Positions 1 through 10,683 of a stretch of 64,000 nt of DNA are shown piece after piece. Position 1 is the stretch's first letter. Every line of letters starts with the position of its first letter. The DNA comes from Blastobasis lacticolella. Its lineage: Eukaryota > Arthropoda > Insecta > Lepidoptera > Blastobasidae. The notes below the pieces were generated by a model. That model worked only from the letters and a program-made list of their open reading frames with translations. It ran no database searches and was not told the DNA's origin. The stretch lies in NCBI GenBank assembly GCA_905147135.1, contig LR990056.1:2056001-2120000 (forward strand), written 5' to 3'. A program made the position numbers and the translations under genes.

Positions 1-177
1 TGTCGAGCACGGTTCGGTTGGCGAGGGATACGTTTATCTACGGTCATAGGGCGGTCAGCGTGTCACTGTGTGTTTCCTTCCTACTTTCCTATCCCCCTCA
101 TTTTTGACGATTGAAAGAGATATTTATTGTCCTAATCAATAAAGAAATTTTGATTTGATTTGATTTGATTTGATTTG
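1..177 (+). repeat. 3' end of a LINE-like retroposon, cut by the window edge
   Basis: The stretch from about 82 to 133 (TTTCCTTCCTACTTTCC, then GATTGAAAGAGATATTTA) recurs at 14320-14375. The copy here ends in five GATTT units at about 152-177, a short tandem tail typical of non-LTR elements. The body lies left of the window, so the family cannot be named. Confidence 0.5.
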
Positions 178-1429
178 GTTATTCAGAGAATTATTAAACT
201 GAGTTTTATCAGTAGCCAGACAGTTTTTTGGGTTCTATAATCTTGCCAGACGCATTAAAAGTGTCTAATAGTTGCGAGAGTGGGGCTCATTGTTTTTTGT
301 TTGTATTGAATAGGCTTCGAAACTACTGGACCTATTACAAAAATTTTTTCACCGTTGGGAAGCTACACTATCCCTTGGTGACATAGGCTATATTATATTT
401 TCTAAAAAGTTACGGATCATTAACAAAACTCCAATAATGTAACCCAAGGTGTAAAAAAATACCCAAAAAATTCCTTACATCGCGTGTGCTGCGAAAACTA
501 TTGATGATAGAACAAAATAATGTACTACGACTTTGCAGAACACATCATTATCTACTAAAAGTGTTGCGACAGTATATGTCTAACTATTATAGTTATGTCA
601 CAATAATTGTTCTTTTATTTTAAAAATTTAATTGAAATGCCACCGCTAAAAAACGCTATTTATTGGTACCTTAGTATTAATCCTTATCAAAACCAATTAC
701 TTCATATTCACGACTGCTTCAATACCTTTATATAACTTTTTGAATTATGCAATTCAGACATTCCATTCGAAAGATATCATAAGTTTAAAAATGTGAATAT
801 TAGAAAAAAGTCGCGTGTTCGCCGCTCAGTCCGCTCGGCTATCTAGGCAGCACAGGGTACGGGAGGGGAGTCAATGTCATCAAGAAATAAAGTGCCGTGC
901 GGCACTTGCAAATTGGAATTGCAGTGACGACGAATCTGAAGATATTGGCAACAATGATGAAAATTATTGAATACTTAGTTGAAAAAATTATTTTTCTGTG
1001 AATTTTTTAACTTCAAAAAAAAATTTTTTTTTATTGTAAACAATAAAATTTTAATAACTTTGAAATTTCAATTAAATAACTTATAATAAACTTCATAAAA
1101 ATAAGAAATAATATGAACTAAGTGATTAGACTTTTGATATGATTGATATTTTTTATAAAATTTTTACTGACTATAGATTTAAAAATTTATTATTCAGACT
1201 GTAATAATTTTATTTAATTAAATTTCTTTATAAATTATAAAAAAAATCACTAAACAATTTGGAATAAACGATAAGATTGTTTAGCATAAGATTGCAATGA
1301 ACTGAGCGCTCTGTCTTACTCGCACCAGTTGTTGCATATGAGACACTTTTAATGCGTCTGGCAGGATTATAGAACCCAAAAAACTGTCTGGCTACTGAGA
1401 AAACTCAGTTTAACAATTCTCTGAATAAC
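178..1429. mobile_element. DNA element with 89 bp terminal inverted repeats
   Basis: Positions 178-266 are a near-perfect inverted copy of 1341-1429; the ends begin GTTATTCAGAGAATT. The interior is very AT-rich, apart from a patch at 812-970 that includes a short open stretch ending in acidic residues (SDDESEDIGNNDENY then stop), possibly the tail of a former transposase. No clear target-site duplication is visible, so the superfamily is unassigned. Confidence 0.7.
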
Positions 1430-2805
1430 ATTTATAAAATTCAGCTTTCCTAATATAAGGTAAGTATAATTACAGATAATTATAGTTTAGGGGTGTCCGG
1501 CGGAGGGTTGTAACTATACTATATGTCTGGCAATGAGCATCGTGAGTATTAGTGCTGTTACGAATAAAATACAAAAAAAATTAGTTTGGTAACTTAATAA
1601 ATTGGAGATAAGATTTTATACACCTTTGTTACCTGTTACCTGCCAAAGGAACCACGATCCAGGTTTCATGGGTGGGGATCATTCTTACCTGTGTTGGGGA
1701 CACACATGGAAAAACTTTCATACTTACGGACAATAGGAAGGTCTGGCCCTCATGGGCTCTTAGACTATAAGTCCTGCAGTGGACTGTTACGGGTTGTGAT
1801 GATCAATGCGGCTGAAAAGCGAAATTGCCTAGAGGGTGTGAGGCAGACCGGCTTTATTTACTTCTAGAACCAAAACAAGAGGATATGTAAGTATCGCTAC
1901 AAAAAGTGACACTAAAATAAGATATTGCCACGTTGTGCACCAACGTTTTGTGAGTCTCCTAAACGTCTACAATTGCTACAAAGTGTAATTTTTATTGTAC
2001 TCGATGACGTAGGATAACTTACTGCACAGTCTAAAAGGCATCACTAGCGTATTTGTAACAATGTTTTCACGCCCTCCTTGAAAAACTCGATGTTGTCTTC
2101 ACTTGGGAAACCTCAGCAGGGAGTTGACTCCACAACCTATCGTCGAACTACTCGTATATGTCGATGGTGAGCGGTGCGGTAGACATTGGAAGTCACTATT
2201 ACTCACAGTTTTACTACAGAAGTTACTATTGAGTTTAGTTGTATCAGAAGTATGACCCTGTCGAGTCGAGCCTGAGGAATCTACCTGGATAGGTATCACC
2301 CCTATATTATATTTATCCCGCCACCCAAGCAACAATGTATGCTATATTGTGTTCCAGTTTGAAGGCTCAGGTTTCAAGTTCAGTCTGGCTTCCTTCAGAG
2401 GAAAAACATGCAAAACTGGAACCCTAAGCCCTACTTCGATATTTAAAAATTGTTCAAAGTGAGGCTTGTCTTGAATAATAGCCCATTCGATAATATTATT
2501 CAAAGGTCGCCCTACTGGGTTCAAAATTAGGAATGCACGGCGTGAAAGTGTTATCTAATGCGCTTATTACACCTGGCTAAATTCAGTAGACTACATTCAA
2601 AATTAAAAAGCGTGAGCACAAATCAAAGTGTCTTTTTTTGTATCACTTATGTTATGTTCCGCGTCGCTTCGCTTTACGAAAGGCGTGATACAAAAATAGA
2701 CTTTATTTTATGAGCCATAAATTCCACTTTTATTTGCTCCCACACTTTTTGCTTCTGAATTTAGACGACTGAATTAAGCCAAACGTAATAAGCGTATAAG
2801 ATTCT
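1430..2805. other. Gene-poor stretch with repeat fragments
   Basis: About 1766-1803 matches the 3' end of SINE S1 (CCTGCAGTGGACTGTTACGG). About 1803-2010 resembles 21789-21897 plus 22171-22262 (family R5, starting GGCTGAAAAGCGAAA). About 2270-2340 resembles 25590-25660. Two short minus-strand ORFs here have no recognisable motif. I see no myosin exon although the myosin gene continues in this direction. Confidence 0.4.
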
Positions 2806-3163
2806 GTTTGAACTAGGGATGTTACGGAGCTTCGACTCCGACTCCGTTAAGTCGGAGCTTACGATTGATCTTACACCTCCGGTTCCGATACTTTTAAATC
2901 GGAGGTTTTAATCGGAGGTCGAACCATGGCAGATAGCGGCGGCGGCGACGCGCGGCGGCTGCGGTCAACGTGTACGAACTGTACGAACAGGTTAATGCAT
3001 GTCGTTGGAAAAGCACGCGTTCTGTCATTGATTAATATTTTACTTGTTGTTACGCAATACGGATGGTTTGTTTTGTTTTGTGCGGTGTGTCAATTAAAGT
3101 TATCTGTTTTTGATATGGAACTAGTGGAAAGTGAATGGAAATACAAAATTCCAATCCCTTAAA

Positions 3164-3338
3164 CCGATTGTCCTCCAATATTTATCGTGTCCACTATGTT
3201 CAGTAGCAAGCGAACAACTTTTTAGTGGTACTCGCCTAATCTATGATCCGTAAGAAATAGATTGGACGGAGACAAAGTTGCAAAGCTGTTGTTTATTAAA
3301 TATAATTTGCTACTTCTGGAGTCAATTAATTTGATTTA
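3164..3338 (+). pseudogene. Decayed hAT transposase C-terminal (dimerisation) domain, outer copy
   Basis: The frame from 3164 reads CPLCSVASEQLFSGTRLIYD, then stops after DP; a second frame continues RNRLDGDKVAKLLF. This is the C-terminal hAT dimerisation pattern (the S-SE-LFS-G segment followed by a KLLF helix). A one-base difference from the inner copy (3821-3990) accounts for the break. It is too short to function. Confidence 0.75.
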
Positions 3339-3477
3339 ATTTGCTAAGTGTCATAAAAATGTGTTTATTTTTATTTGTGACACCTATGTGATATAGGTTT
3401 ATTACTTTTTAATTGAAATTAAAGAGGCTGATTGATTAATGTTTTTACTATTTTATTTTATTGCCTGCCCTTAACAC

Positions 3478-4271
3478 TAGGGATGTTACGGAGCTTCGAA
3501 TCCGACTCCGATAAGTCGGAGCTTCCGATTGATCTTACACCTCCGGTTCCGACTTCGGTTCCGATACTTTTAAATCGGAGATTTTAATCGGAGGTCGAAC
3601 CATAGCAGATAGCGGCGGCGACGACTGCGGTCAACGTGTACGAACAGGTTAATGCATGTCGTTGGAAAAGCACGCGTTCTGTCATCGATTAATATTTCAC
3701 TTGTTGTTACGCAATACGGATGGTTTGTTTTGTTTTGTGCGGTGTGTCAATTAAAGTTATCTGTTTTCGATTTGGAACTAGTGGAAAGTGAATGGAAATA
3801 CAAAATTCCAATCCCTTAAACCGATTGTCCTCCAATAATGATCGTGTCCACCAGGTTCAGTAGCAAGCGTACAACTTTTTAGCGGTACTCGCCTAATCTA
3901 TGATCCGTTAAGAAATAGATTGGGCGGAGACAAAGCTGCAAAGCTGTTGTTTATTAAATATAATTTGCTACTTCTGGAGTCAATTTGATTTAATTTGCTA
4001 ACTGTCATAAAAATGTGTTTATTTTTATTTGTGACACCTATATGATATAGGTTTATTACTTTTTAATTGAAATTAAAGAGGCTGATTGATTAATGTTTTT
4101 ACTATTTTATTTTATTGCCTGCCCTTAACACATCTTTCTTCACCGTACTATCTCCAACTCCGCCTCCGACTCCGATTCCGCTTCCGATTCCGGTTCCGAC
4201 TCCGAAAAACCAAATTTAGAAACTCCGACTCCGACTTCGGTTCCGATAAAACCACCTCCGTAACATCCCTA
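3478..4271. mobile_element. hAT-type transposon (inner copy) nested in the same family
   Basis: This 794 bp element has the same TAGGGATGTTACGG ends as the outer copy. It is flanked by CTTAACAC at 3470-3477 and 4272-4279, an exact 8 bp target duplication within outer-element sequence. This explains why left and right halves appear twice. The inner hAT-C remnant at about 3845-3990 keeps one frame through DPLRNRL but has an upstream stop. Confidence 0.88.
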
Positions 4272-4844
4272 CTTAACACACCTTTCTTCACCGTACTATC
4301 TCCAACTCCGCCTCCGACTCCGATTCCGCTTCGGATTCCGGTTCCGACTCCGGTTCCGACTCCGAAAAACCAAATTTAGAAACTCCGACTCCGACTTCGG
4401 TTCCGATAAAACCACCACCGTAACATCCCTAGTTTGAACACAACACGAGTAGTCCACATTAAGGTTTTGACACGAAATTCTTTCTCCTACGTGTAAACGT
4501 TGTGACTGTGACTTATTGTTTATTAAAAGTCTCACACACCAACTTTCACTGTGTATAAAAATGTTTACGAAAATGCGCTTTCAAGTCGCCTCGGCTGTAT
4601 ACAAACACAGGCCAACAGTTTGACTTCGTAATTATCACGTCAAAATTCGAGATAATGGCTGTCTCGAACAAACAGCATTTAAAAATCGAATACCTGTTTT
4701 GTCGAGTGGTTGAAAATTTTTATTTACAGTTTTTTAAATGTAAAACTTTACAAGTTTTTTCGACACGACTTAATTTACTTTTAAATGTCGATTTAATTAT
4801 GGGTTAAGTATTGATTTCTATCAATTGAAGTTTTCTTTCACGCA

Positions 4845-5045
4845 CACTAAGTTTGTGGAATGAACTACCTGAAGAGGTTTTCCCTAAAGAGTAAAACATG
4901 GTGTTCTTCAAGAAAGGGGTATTGAGGTTTTACTGGGTCGGGTGGGTAATGCCCCTGGTATTGCAAACGTCCGTAGGCTGCGGTGACTGCTTGCGGCAGG
5001 GCGTAAGATTATTTACCACATTATTGGTATTAGAAAAAAGTTACG
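4845..5045 (+). repeat. LINE/SINE 3' end of family S3
   Basis: The order is a LINE ORF-end motif (GTTTGTGGAATGAACTACCTG, then ATGGTGTTCTTCAAGAAA), a GGTCGGGTGGGTAATGCC block, then CTGCGGTGACTGCTTGC and an A-rich end. Related pieces occur at 26629, 33818, 38151, 44009, 45819, 50243 and 52765. Confidence 0.6.
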
Positions 5046-5387
5046 TTCGTAGGAAGCCCGATAAATTTAAATTTAGGATTAATAAATTAGAGACCCGTTT
5101 ATTTTATCTTTGGTCAGGGACTCTAAACTAACTTCTAACTCTGACTAACTAAGTATAAACGTGACAAATTGCATTACAATTAGCGTGGAAACGCAATACT
5201 AAGCTTTGTACAATAGCAACCGCCCGGCCGAAATGTACTGTTGCTAACGGTACCCAAAACAGTAACTTGAACGAAAGTTTCAAATTAGCCGTTAAATGAT
5301 TGAAACTCTAAAATAAACGTTGTAACGTGTAACTATTTAGTGTTATTAAGTTAACGTTATTGATACCTAACACATTTTAAAAAAGAA

Positions 5388-5876
5388 ATCATCTTGGAGT
5401 TAATGTCCCGGTTGTGCAGCGCGTTAGGGCCCGGGGTCCGCCTTGACCATGATCCAGGATTTGGCAGCTCAGATTATTGCAGTAGAGCGTGGGTGGACCG
5501 ACGACCTGGTAAAGATCGCAGGTACCAGCTGGATGCAGAAGGCACAGGACCGGCCTTTGTGGAGATCTCTGGGGAGGCCTATGCCCAGCAGTGGCCGCCT
5601 TTCGGGTGATATGATGATGATTATGACTGCCATCTGATCTTCGTGACCCTGCTACCAGGGGAACCTGACCAGATTGGGTCACGGTTACACATTCAGTCGC
5701 TTGAAATGGGCAGGTTTCATCACTGTTTTCCTTCACCGTAAGATCACTGGTTAGTATTCAACTAATGTACATAACTCAGAAAAGAGCCATTGGTACATGG
5801 CCGCTGTGGGATTTGAACCTGGTATCTCCTGTTTACGAGTCAGATACTTTAACTACTCGGCCACCGCCGCTCCCGA
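5388..5876 (-). mobile_element. tRNA-derived SINE S2, interrupted by a LINE fragment
   Basis: Read on the minus strand it starts with a tRNA-like head (GGTGGCCGAGTAGTTAAAG and a B box around 5812) and ends CATTAACTCCAAGATG near 5390. It is split at 5489/5626 by an unrelated LINE tail. Confidence 0.75.
5490..5625 (+). pseudogene. 5'-truncated LINE, end of the reverse-transcriptase ORF
   Basis: Translation in the frames gives DDLVKIAGTSWMQKAQDRP, then LWRSLGEAYAQQW-like residues in a shifted frame. This is the familiar C-terminal tail of a LINE reverse-transcriptase polyprotein, followed by an ATG-repeat end. It sits inside SINE S2 between GAGCG and ACTGCC. It is broken by a frameshift. Confidence 0.65.
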
Positions 5877-6335
5877 CCCATTAATAATGTGTCAGGTATC
5901 AATAACGTTAACATAATAATACTGTGTAATTACACACGTTATAGTTTAAATATTAATATAATCCGTATCGATAAAATTGTCGTTAAACGTGTTTACAGTG
6001 GACGTTAGCAGTAACTATTAAAATTGCTACAACTGCGTTTTCATTGAACCATAATTTTCATGATGTAAGTACCTATTTTATAGCCCATTAGCTGCCTTGA
6101 CTGTGCGAAGAAAGGATAAAATATAAATACACTAATGAAGTGACAAATACAAAATGTCAGTCAGAGTTGTTGGCTGATTTAAATCTACTTGGATTAAATA
6201 ACGATTTATGATGATAATGAGTAACATTTATTACTAACAGTAGTACGTAGTAGAATAATTCATAATGAAATAATAAAAAACCTCGAGATTTAGGAAAAAA
6301 AAAAGATATTTTTATGATTAATATTAAAGCCGTGT

Positions 6336-6601
6336 GCCGTGTGGTGTCCGGCAGAGTAGAATTGCACCAACCCCTTACACTAATGAGTGTCGTACAAGGC
6401 GACTAATGTTTTCGAGGCAAAAGATCAAAGTCTCCGTAGTCTGGTAAATGGGCAGCAGCATTTTCCATTTTTATATTTAAACACTGCGATATCCAACCCG
6501 CCTGCCAAGCGTGGAGATTATGGCTATAACCTCCCCTTTCGTGGGAAAGGCCCTAAGTCCTGCAGTGGACTGTTACGGGCTGTGATGATGTGATGATGAT
6601 T
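6336..6601 (+). mobile_element. SINE S1
   Basis: A full-length copy of a roughly 260 bp family that starts CCGTGTGGTGTCCGGCAGAG and ends GGGCTGTGATGATG. Other copies are at 9512, 9978, 21898, 32691, 36112 (partial) and 54118. The constant 5' end argues for a SINE rather than random LINE truncations. It lies just downstream of the myosin exon, within the next intron. Confidence 0.75.
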
Positions 6602-6683
6602 AAAATATAATGATTTATGCCAACCCTGATTAAAACTAAACTCGATATAAAATGTTGTAATAAAAAAGCTCTTAAGAACTCAC

Positions 6684-7907
6684 CTTAACAGTGACGGACT
6701 CTTGGCTGCCCTTGATCAGCTCTATCACTTCCTCCCGGCTCTTCCCCTCGACACTGACGCCGTTCACCTCCAGCAGCCTGTCCCCTGGCAGCAGTCCCGT
6801 CTCACTAGACCCTGGATACGACCCTGGCTCAGCCAGCACCACAGCCTTATAGGTCAACTTGCTCGTCAACCCAGAGACATTGCCGTTCAGTTTTTCGCCG
6901 TTGGACACACCATTCTCTTCATGCCCATTCTGACCCTTCAAATCTCCAATAAACACCCTATCCTGGATCACAGCTCGACGGAGACTGAACCCGAAATCGT
7001 TCCTGGGCGCCTTCTGTCTCGGAATAGTCAATACCCTGGGCTTTGGCAACTGAAGAGGTGTCAACGGAGGCAGCGGCAACTCCACATCTTCAAAGTTGCT
7101 GATCTTAGACCAGCGGTGGAAGCCTTGAGATTCGCCGATAGGTGAGGTAGAGAACGGTGGGGTGGCGAAGGAGGAATTTGTCGTGGTGTCAGTTAGGGAG
7201 TCAGCGCTCGGCGAGGTGGAAGTCACTCCGAGGTAGCTGTTCCCGTTCGTCTTTGGTGCTTCGTCCACGTCTTGCGTGGTGATGGTAGGGTTGGCATTAT
7301 TCTTGTAGTTGCCCTTGTACTGGTTTTCAACGGGACTGTGTATCACTTTCTTGGTGAAGTTTTGTATGTGCTGCATATCGTCACTGGAAGAAGTGCTCTT
7401 TGATCCCGACATTCCATAGGAGATGACTTCGTTCTGTTGCGTGTTCCGCGCCAGCACGTTGGGGTCCTGCCCGTTGACGTAATCTACTGTGTCTGTGGTA
7501 TGGACGTTACTGTCTATGGAATTAGAACTAGTATTGCTAAGACGCGGCCCCTTGAGGATGCCTCGCTTCGGTGGTCGCGGTGGTATAGGAGGTAGGTTCG
7601 GCGGTTGTCGGGGGCTGGTGTTCGCATTATTGGGGTTGTTCAACGAATTGAGGGAGGTCTCCGAACTGTCCGACTGGAGGACCTCGCGCTTGCTCCATGT
7701 GTGCGTGGTTGGATAGCTGGGGGAGAGGTGGTTGTTCTCGTCGCTGAGGTTCGAGTTGGAGCCCGAGGTGGGTATGACTGGGCAGTTGGAGTAGTTGGAG
7801 TCCTGTTCGAGATGGGCGAACAGGGAGGCGGTGTAGTCGGCCGTGATCCCGGAAGGCAGCTTCTCCTTCTCCTTGCGCCTGCCCCGCAGTTTGAGGGACC
7901 GTCGCAC
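6684..7907 (-). CDS. Mhcl: Class XVIII myosin (MYO18A/Mhcl), coding exon 2 with PDZ domain
   Basis: Class XVIII myosins are actin-associated, Golgi- and cytoskeleton-linked proteins with an N-terminal KE-rich segment and a PDZ domain before an atypical motor. This exon supplies residues 55-462 (408 codons, phase 0 at both ends). It starts VRRSLKLRGRRKEKEK, runs through a Ser/Asn/Thr-rich linker with a proline-rich patch (PPRPPKRGILKGP), and ends in a PDZ domain at about residues 342-462. The carboxylate-binding loop is FGFSLRR, followed by VVLAEPGS, GLLPGDRLLEVNG and SREEVIELI, closely like the human MYO18A PDZ. The acceptor is CCACAG before 7907 and the donor is GTGAGT just after AAG at 6684. 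A 35-residue Gly/Asn/Glu-rich insert splits the PDZ after IQDR. The motor exons are not in the window. Assignment rests on recalled family sequence. Confidence 0.9.
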
Positions 7908-8129
7908 CTGTGGACAATAGATAAAAACACAATTACTTACATTGATCGATTTGTGGCTTCCAATCTAGCTAATCCTACGGTCGAATGCACACGGAGGTCA
8001 GACCAAATTGATTGTCGAATTTATCTACAATACAATGTCAAGCTAGATATAGCCCAATAGCGTCACTCTAGTTCCATTAGTCACGTCATCACACTTAAAG
8101 GTTCCATTCAGAGGGGAAAACAAACGACT

Positions 8130-8370
8130 GTATCTCAGGAAGCCATGCGCGCTCAATTAACTTTGGCATTTAAACACTGGCAACAGAGTGCATAGTCGCG
8201 TCGGCGCTAATGAGTCGCGATTGACTCTCGATTTCGCGGCCTGGCATAACAGTAGTGGCAACGGATAGTGATGAAACCCGCCAAGTTGGAATAAGGCGCA
8301 TTCCACGCCGCGCGTGCGGGCTTTGCAGGCGCCCCGCAACCAAATGAAAGTGCAACCGATCATTTAAAAC
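8130..8370. promoter_or_regulatory. CpG-rich patch upstream of myosin exon 2
   Basis: This patch has many CG dinucleotides (CGCGTCGGCGC, CACGCCGCGCGTGCGGG) in otherwise AT-rich intron DNA and does not look like any repeat in the window. It lies 220-460 bp upstream of exon 2 on the transcribed strand, so an internal promoter is conceivable. No TATA box or initiator decides this. Confidence 0.25.
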
Positions 8371-8437
8371 TGGTTGCGACTGGTTACCGGTGGTTGGTAT
8401 TAAATGTGTTAATAGTCCTGGCGGTAAATTGCGGTAA

Positions 8438-8751
8438 GGAGCATCGGTGGCCGAGTGGTTGAGGTATTCGACTCGTATGCGAGAGGTACCCAGTTCGAAT
8501 TCCACTGTGGCGTACCAATGACTGTTTTCTGAGTTATGTACATTAGTTGAATGCTAACCGATGCTCTTACGGTGAGGGAAAACATCGTGACGAAATGTGT
8601 AACCATGAACCAATCTGGTCAGGTTCCCCTGGTAGCATGGTCACAGAGGTGAGATGCCAGTCGCTTCACGGTAATTATCTGATCTGCCAAATCCTGGATC
8701 ATGGTCAAGGCGCACCGGCGCATCACAACCGGGACATTAACCCAAAGATGT
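8438..8751 (+). mobile_element. tRNA-derived SINE S2, near full length
   Basis: It has an A box (GGTGGCCGAGTGGTTGAGG) and a B box (CAGTTCGAATTCC), then the S2 body (GTACATTAGTTGAATGCTAA, CAGGTTCCCCTGGTAGC). It ends CATTAACCCAAAGATG. The Pol III head is serine/leucine-tRNA-like. Confidence 0.85.
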
Positions 8752-9106
8752 TTATTTTTATTGGTCATAGAATCAACAGCTCTTCAAACTTTTACATCAG
8801 ATATTCGTAAATAACAGAAAGACAATTTTTTTATCCTGCCGGCAAATTGCTAGGAGGAAAAGGGCTTCGGAAAATTGGGTCAGTGGTTGCATTAGACTGC
8901 AATGGCGTTATTGCGTGCGCGTTACATAAAGTAAATTACATGCAAAAAGTAATAGGAGAGCGATGTAATAGCTATCGACTTGTGATAGCCATTTGCATGT
9001 CGTACAAAAAGGTGGAATGTGTTAGAACAATGAGGTGCAGACACCCGAAGTGTCACAGGTGTGCGACTAAGCTGGTTTTAACAAATGCGACAGTAGAGAT
9101 AATACA

Positions 9107-9363
9107 GTAGAGCTCGTCTAGTTTAAAATGCCGCGCCCCACTATCGCATTAACGCACTCAAGCAAGTTTAAAATATGGACGCAATACATATACAAATGCC
9201 GTTGTAATTGGTCATTCACTTGGCGGTGAGATTCAAACGTAGCAGCACGCGTCGTTCATTGGCTCCCACACAGATGAAGTGTCGTTATCAATATTTGCAC
9301 TCACACATCGAAATCAACTAACTAAGTAGTGGGGCGCGTCATTTTAGACTAGACGAGCTCTAC
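9107..9363 (-). mobile_element. MITE A, copy 1
   Basis: A 257 bp element with inverted ends GTAGAGCTCGTCTAG, followed by a CGCGCCCCACTA block at each end. It is in the opposite orientation to the copies at 12284, 42413 and 51911. TA lies at both edges, consistent with a TA target, but the outer GTA/TAC may be part of the repeat. Confidence 0.85.
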
Positions 9364-9511
9364 CTAATTGGATGAAATCGTAGAGTATCAATCAAGGACA
9401 AATCGAATTGCGAACGGTCTGTATGAACTAAGTAGGTGATAGACCTTATTAGGTACGGTAAAATCTAGTTTCAAGTTTTAAACGGCTTCCAATAGCTAGC
9501 TCGACTCGCAG

Positions 9512-9773
9512 TTCATCATCACAGCCCATAACAGTCCTTAACACGACTATATTAGGGCCTCGTCAACGAAAGGGGAGGTTATTAAAATAATCTTCACGCT
9601 TGGCAGGCGGGTTGGAGATTGCAGTGTTATAAATATAACAATGGAAAACGCTGCTGCCCAATTTCCAACCTACGAGGACTTTAGATATTTACCTCGTAAA
9701 CACAAACGCCTTGTACCACACCCACGAGTGTGAAGGGTTGGATCTATTCTACTCTGCCGGACACCATACGGCC
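9512..9773 (-). mobile_element. SINE S1, reverse orientation
   Basis: The reverse complement starts GGCCGTATGGTGTCCGGCAG and ends GGGCTGTGATGATGA. It is full length with moderate divergence. Confidence 0.75.
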
Positions 9774-9977
9774 CGGACTCCTCAGATACTCAGATTAAAT
9801 TTCATGGTGATAATACGAGTTAATCAAATACAACTTGACGCTCTGATAAATCTGGACAAAGTTTACTTAGTTGTAGTGAAAGTGGGGCAGTCGCGTTCCT
9901 CCATATACTTACCGGAATTGTTCCTCTAGGAATACGCTATGATAGGTACTTATCTATCTATAAGTACTTATGATATC

Positions 9978-10564
9978 GGCGGTGTGGTGTCAGGCAGAGT
10001 AGAATAGCACCAACCCCTTACACTCGTGGGTGTCGTACAAGGCGACTAATGTTTTCGAGGCAAAAGATCTAGTGTTCGTAGACTGGAAAATGGGCAACAG
10101 CGTTTTCTTTTGCTATATATATGTCGCAGCCGGATGGTTAAATTAGCCGGTTAATTAAATGGCTAGCTTTGAAAGCAATTATTTCATTGAATATTTGCCA
10201 AACTCATGAACTTTGAAACTTACGTCTAACGAACGATATTGCCCCGACTTTACGGAGCTCCTCCATGCATTGTCACAACATTAATCTAACCCAACCGAAT
10301 TAAAACCTAATGCAAACTATTATTATTGTTTGAGATTATTGTGATTAAGTTAGCATTGTGACAATATTTGGAAGAGCTCAGTAAATTCGGGTCAATTTCG
10401 TTCTTTAAACATTACTTTAAAAGTTCTTGAAATTGGCCATTTTTCAATTAAATAATAGCGTAAGAAGCTAGCCGTTTAATTAACTGGCTAATTTAACTAT
10501 CCGGCTGCGACATATACAACCCTTTCGCGCCCTAAGTGCTGCAGTGAACTCTACGGGCTGTGAC
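9978..10564 (+). mobile_element. SINE S1, split by MITE B
   Basis: S1 sequence runs 9978-10115 and resumes at about 10518-10564 (CCTTTCGCGCCCTAAGTGCT to GGGCTGTGACG). The gap is filled by MITE B at 10123-10511, so this SINE predates that MITE insertion. Confidence 0.75.
10123..10511. mobile_element. MITE B, copy 1
   Basis: A 389 bp near-palindromic element with ends GTCGCAGCCGGATGGTTAAA, flanked by ATATAT and ATATAC, an imperfect 6 bp target duplication. Related copies are at 37579 and 42546. Confidence 0.85.
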
Positions 10565-10596
10565 GTTATAAGGAGAAAAGATTTGTATTTTTGTGT

Positions 10597-10683
10597 TTGA
10601 TCTGCCAAATTCTGGATAATGGCCAAGGCGGACTCCGGACTCTTGCACGCGAGAGCAAATCCGGGATATTGATTCCAAGATGA
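10597..10683 (+). repeat. 3' fragment of SINE S2
   Basis: It matches the S2 tail from GATCTGCCAAATTCTGGAT through the GCGAGAGCA block to CCAAGATG. The tRNA head is absent. Confidence 0.7.

Larger units (their letters stand above)
2814..4431. mobile_element. hAT-type transposon (outer copy), interrupted by a copy of itself
   Basis: The ends are TAGGGATGTTACGG and its complement, flanked by the 8 bp duplication GTTTGAAC (2806-2813 and 4432-4439), which is the hAT hallmark. Without the inner insertion and its extra target copy the element is about 816 bp. The right end is rich in CCGACTCCG-type repeats. An open stretch at 2926-3162 and a decayed hAT C-terminal domain at 3164-3338 remain of a transposase. 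Confidence 0.88.

Noticed and set aside
2342..2524. 60-codon minus-strand ORF as the next myosin exon
   Set aside because: No similarity to the region after the PDZ in class XVIII myosins, and it lies beside repeat family R5.
4086..4379. 97-codon ORF with alternating Arg/Leu/Phe and Thr/Pro/Val
   Set aside because: Produced by CCGACTCCG-type simple repeats at the right end of the hAT elements.
6702..7145. 147-codon plus-strand ORF
   Set aside because: Antisense shadow of the myosin PDZ exon.
8438..8510. tRNA-Ser/Leu gene
   Set aside because: A and B boxes are present, but the same block recurs in front of the same 250 bp body in many copies; it is the SINE S2 promoter.
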